DNA of 64,000 bases. Origin: an uncultured Paracoccaceae bacterium (GTDB taxonomy: Bacteria > Pseudomonadota > Alphaproteobacteria > Rhodobacterales > Rhodobacteraceae). The translations under genes and the position numbers were made by a program. The stretch lies in contig CANMDF010000002.1 in assembly GCA_947496605.1 (NCBI GenBank), forward strand, positions 744,001 to 808,000, given 5' to 3'. The notes beneath the pieces are model-generated. The model searched no databases and was not told the DNA's origin. It saw only the letters and a program-made list of their open reading frames with translations. Shown here piece by piece: positions 61,743 through 64,000 of the stretch. Numbering within the stretch: position 1 is the stretch's first letter; the number at the start of each line of letters is the position of its first letter.

Positions 61743-63229
61743 TGTCTGACCTGACCAAACTGACCATCGCAGGCGCACGCGACGCGATGCGCAAAGGCGA
61801 AACCTCTAGCGCCGAGATTACTTCCGCCTGTCTGACCGCCATTGAGGGTGCAGACGCGCTGGGCGCTTTCGTGCACCATACGCCAGATATCGCGACTGCG
61901 CAGGCCGCTGCAGCTGATGTGCGCATCAAGGCAGGCGATGCCCCTGATATGTGCGGCATCCCGTTGGGGATCAAAGACTTGTTCTGCACCAAAGGTGTGC
62001 CGTCGCAAGCCGCCAGCCGCATTCTGGAAGGTTTTAAGCCTGAGTATGAAAGCACGATCACCAGCCAGCTGTTTGATGCGGGCGCGGTCATGTTGGGCAA
62101 GCTGAACATGGACGAATTCGCGATGGGGTCGTCGAATGAAACCTCTGTTTACGGCAACGCGGTTAACCCGTGGAAGCGTGACGGTGATAGCGCGGAACTG
62201 ACACCGGGGGGATCCTCTGGTGGGTCTGCAAGCGCTGTTGCGGCTGACCTTTGTCTGGCGGCAACCGGCACCGACACGGGCGGGTCAATCCGCCAGCCAG
62301 CCGCGTTTGTCGGCATCACCGGCCTGAAACCAACCTATGGCCGCGTGTCCCGTTGGGGCATTGTGGCGTTTGCCTCCTCCTTGGACCAAGCGGGACCAAT
62401 GACAAAAGATGTGCGCGACGCTGCTATCATGTTGGGTGCGATGTCCGGTCATGATCCACTGGACAGCACCAGCGCTGATCTGGCTGTGCCTGACTTTGAG
62501 GCGGCGCTGACGGGTGACATTCGTGGCAAAACTATCGGTATTCCCAAGGAATACCGCATGGACGGGATGCCAGCGGAAATCGAAAAGCTGTGGGAAGACG
62601 GCACGACGATGTTGAAAGACGCAGGTGCGAATATCGCTGAGATCACGCTGCCGCATACGAAATACGCATTGCCTGCGTATTATGTGATTGCGCCAGCTGA
62701 AGCATCGTCAAACCTTGCCCGCTATGACGGCGTGCGCTTTGGCCACCGTGCCAAGCTTGCACAAGGTGACGGCATCACAGAGATGTATGAAAAGACCCGT
62801 GCCGAAGGGTTCGGGCCCGAAGTGCAGCGTCGCGTCATGGTCGGCACATACGTGCTGTCCGCTGGGTTCTACGACGCCTACTATAACCGCGCCCGCCGGG
62901 TTCGCGCGCTGATCAAGCAGGACTTTGATAAGGTGTTTGCCGATGGGGTGGATGCGATCCTGACGCCTGCGACACCGTCTGCTGCTTTTGGATTGGGCGA
63001 AATGACGGATGCGGATCCGATCCAAATGTATCTCAACGATGTGTTCACGGTGACTGTGAACCTTGCCGGCCTGCCTGGCATTGCTGTGCCAACGGGTATC
63101 GACAAGCAAGGTCTTCCATTGGGTTTGCAGCTGATTGGGCGGCCTTGGGAAGAGGGTGAATTGTTGAATGTGGCATATAGCCTCGAACAATCTGCTGGTT
63201 TTGTGGCCAAACCCACCAAGTGGTGGTAA
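61742..63229 (+). CDS. gatA: Asp-tRNA(Asn)/Glu-tRNA(Gln) amidotransferase subunit A
   Basis: A 495-residue amidase-signature enzyme that frees ammonia from glutamine to amidate misacylated tRNA. The Ser-cisSer-Lys triad is visible: Lys in GIKDLFC (near residue 78), Ser in [15 protein letters not shown] (near 155) and Ser in [11 protein letters not shown] (near 178). The length is normal. It is coupled to gatC. Confidence 0.97.
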   Translation: MSDLTKLTIAGARDAMRKGETSSAEITSACLTAIEGADALGAFVHHTPDIATAQAAAADVRIKAGDAPDMCGIPLGIKDLFCTKGVPSQAASRILEGFKPEYESTITSQLFDAGAVMLGKLNMDEFAMGSSNETSVYGNAVNPWKRDGDSAELTPGGSSGGSASAVAADLCLAATGTDTGGSIRQPAAFVGITGLKPTYGRVSRWGIVAFASSLDQAGPMTKDVRDAAIMLGAMSGHDPLDSTSADLAVPDFEAALTGDIRGKTIGIPKEYRMDGMPAEIEKLWEDGTTMLKDAGANIAEITLPHTKYALPAYYVIAPAEASSNLARYDGVRFGHRAKLAQGDGITEMYEKTRAEGFGPEVQRRVMVGTYVLSAGFYDAYYNRARRVRALIKQDFDKVFADGVDAILTPATPSAAFGLGEMTDADPIQMYLNDVFTVTVNLAGLPGIAVPTGIDKQGLPLGLQLIGRPWEEGELLNVAYSLEQSAGFVAKPTKWW

Positions 63230-63269
63230 CCTTTGATAAAACACGATGCAGTCTAACAGGTAGCAAGAC

Positions 63270-64000
63270 ATGAAAACTGGCATTCTATTCGCAGTCGCGC
63301 TGATTGGCCTTGCCGCCTGTACACCTCGTGTTGTGCCGACAGAACGCGGCGTTGGCTTTGATGATTTTACGCGGTTTGAACTGGAACGGGCGCGTCGTGA
63401 AGCGCAACTGACCTCGCCCCGGACTACGATTGTACCGGGTGCGCAGGTCACTTCTATTCCATCGCAAGCGCCGGTCAACGACCCGCAGATCATTCCATCC
63501 AGTGAGCTTGCGCAAGCAGGGATTGGGTCTGCCACCACCAATGCCGGTGTCAGAGCAAACCCATTGCGCACCCAAGGGCTGCAAGCGTCACCCAGCAATC
63601 CTGCACCTGCATTGGTGAACTCTGGAACAGGACTGTCTGACGAGCAAAGTTTTGATGCTGTCACAGGTCGTGAATCGATTGAAAGCGATGCTCAGCGCCG
63701 TGCTGCACAAGCTGCTGCACGCGAACAGGTAGCGGTGACGGCTGTGCCTGAGCGCCCGTCGAATACCGGACCAAATATCGTTGAGTTCGCATTGGCTGCT
63801 CCAAACGTCAAAGGACAGGAATGGTATAGCCGGTCACTCTTGTCCGGGGATTCCCGTTTTCGCCGCAACTGTGCAACTTATGCGTCTGCGGATGATGCAC
63901 AGCGTGATTTCCTTGCGCGTGGCGGGCCCGAACGTGATCGCCGCGGTATTGATCCGGACGGTGACGGTTTCGCATGTGGATGGGACCCAGCACCCTTTAT
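63270..64000 (+). CDS. lipoprotein with C-terminal Excalibur-like calcium-binding motif (partial)
   Basis: The frame opens at ATG 63270 and runs past the window edge, with 243 codons visible. The N-terminus is a lipoprotein signal (LIGLAACTP, acylated C17). A long low-complexity Pro/Ala/Ser linker (about 50-190) leads to a C-terminal stretch with CATYASADDAQRDF and RRGIDPDGDGFACGWDP, which has the DxDxDGxxC shape of Excalibur domains. It was deduced by direct translation from 63270. Its position 40 bases after gatA suggests its own promoter or a loose operon. Confidence 0.8.
   Translation, partial: MKTGILFAVALIGLAACTPRVVPTERGVGFDDFTRFELERARREAQLTSPRTTIVPGAQVTSIPSQAPVNDPQIIPSSELAQAGIGSATTNAGVRANPLRTQGLQASPSNPAPALVNSGTGLSDEQSFDAVTGRESIESDAQRRAAQAAAREQVAVTAVPERPSNTGPNIVEFALAAPNVKGQEWYSRSLLSGDSRFRRNCATYASADDAQRDFLARGGPERDRRGIDPDGDGFACGWDPAPF

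Noticed and set aside
1..64000. tRNA, rRNA, CRISPR or transposon sequences
   Set aside because: I looked for T-loop GTTCGA-type sequences, repeat-spacer arrays and transposase-like ORFs in the gaps and found none that hold up.

Overview
The window looks like chromosomal DNA of a marine alphaproteobacterium of the Rhodobacteraceae (Roseobacter group). The evidence is the gene content (rpsA-ihfB-lapA-trpF-trpB order, DUF2927 and DUF3572 families, MttB-family methyltransferases, carnitine and betaine genes, TerC/TelA/XpaC genes), a GTTC-N7-GTTC SOS box of alphaproteobacterial type, and a moderately GC-rich sequence. About 68 protein genes fill almost all of it. I found no tRNA, rRNA, CRISPR array, insertion sequence or prophage. 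The assignment comes from gene content read by eye, not from a database search.

Layout. 0-7.7 kb: an unrecognised A/T-richer ORF, then rpsA, ihfB, a LapA-like membrane gene and trpF-trpB, followed on the other strand by DUF2237, DUF2332 and pth. 7.8-12.9 kb: a LysR regulator, an MttB-family methyltransferase and a divergent dimethylglycine/sarcosine dehydrogenase-like flavoprotein, which form a methylamine/betaine block. 13-23.6 kb: rplY, an MFS carrier, a small acidic membrane protein, an LldD-like oxidase, trpA, a phosphoglycerol-transferase-like sulfatase, ychF, an EamA carrier, and a DNA-repair pair (DUF4130 plus radical SAM) behind a clear SOS box. 23.8-28.5 kb: a surface-glycan cluster with LicD, a TagD-like cytidylyltransferase, GT25, NeuB, a Cys-phosphatase and NeuA. 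28.5-33.2 kb: metG, MFS, aldo/keto reductase, GNAT.

33.4-36.6 kb is an operon with the whole carnitine-to-betaine route: a BKACE-type cleavage enzyme and a carnitine dehydrogenase fused to betainyl-CoA thioesterase, with a lipocalin and a small lipoprotein between them. Together with the two MttB paralogues (8.8 kb and 48.4 kb) and the dehydrogenase at 10.5 kb, the cell probably degrades carnitine and glycine betaine down to dimethylglycine or sarcosine. 37.5-44.3 kb: desaturase, DMT carrier, NUDIX, DUF983, then an EF-hand protein with an ECF sigma / membrane anti-sigma / periplasmic sensor operon, and a PleD-type diguanylate cyclase whose first receiver domain has lost its phosphorylation residues.

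Two regions stand out. At 44.3-47.5 kb one gene encodes a fused, apparently self-sufficient reductive dehalogenase: a duplicated corrinoid-binding fold, two [4Fe-4S] clusters and a complete FMN/NAD/[2Fe-2S] reductase. At 52-59.4 kb a tightly coupled nine-gene minus-strand operon (TerC, small membrane protein, XpaC, TelA, DUF2927 lipoprotein, secreted protein, SPFH-GYF protein, a His-rich four-helix-like membrane protein, zinc-ribbon membrane protein) resembles a tellurite/phage-shock-like membrane stress system. The right end holds rluB, tadA, a ceramidase-family membrane protein, gatC-gatA, and a lipoprotein with an Excalibur-like C-terminus cut by the window edge.
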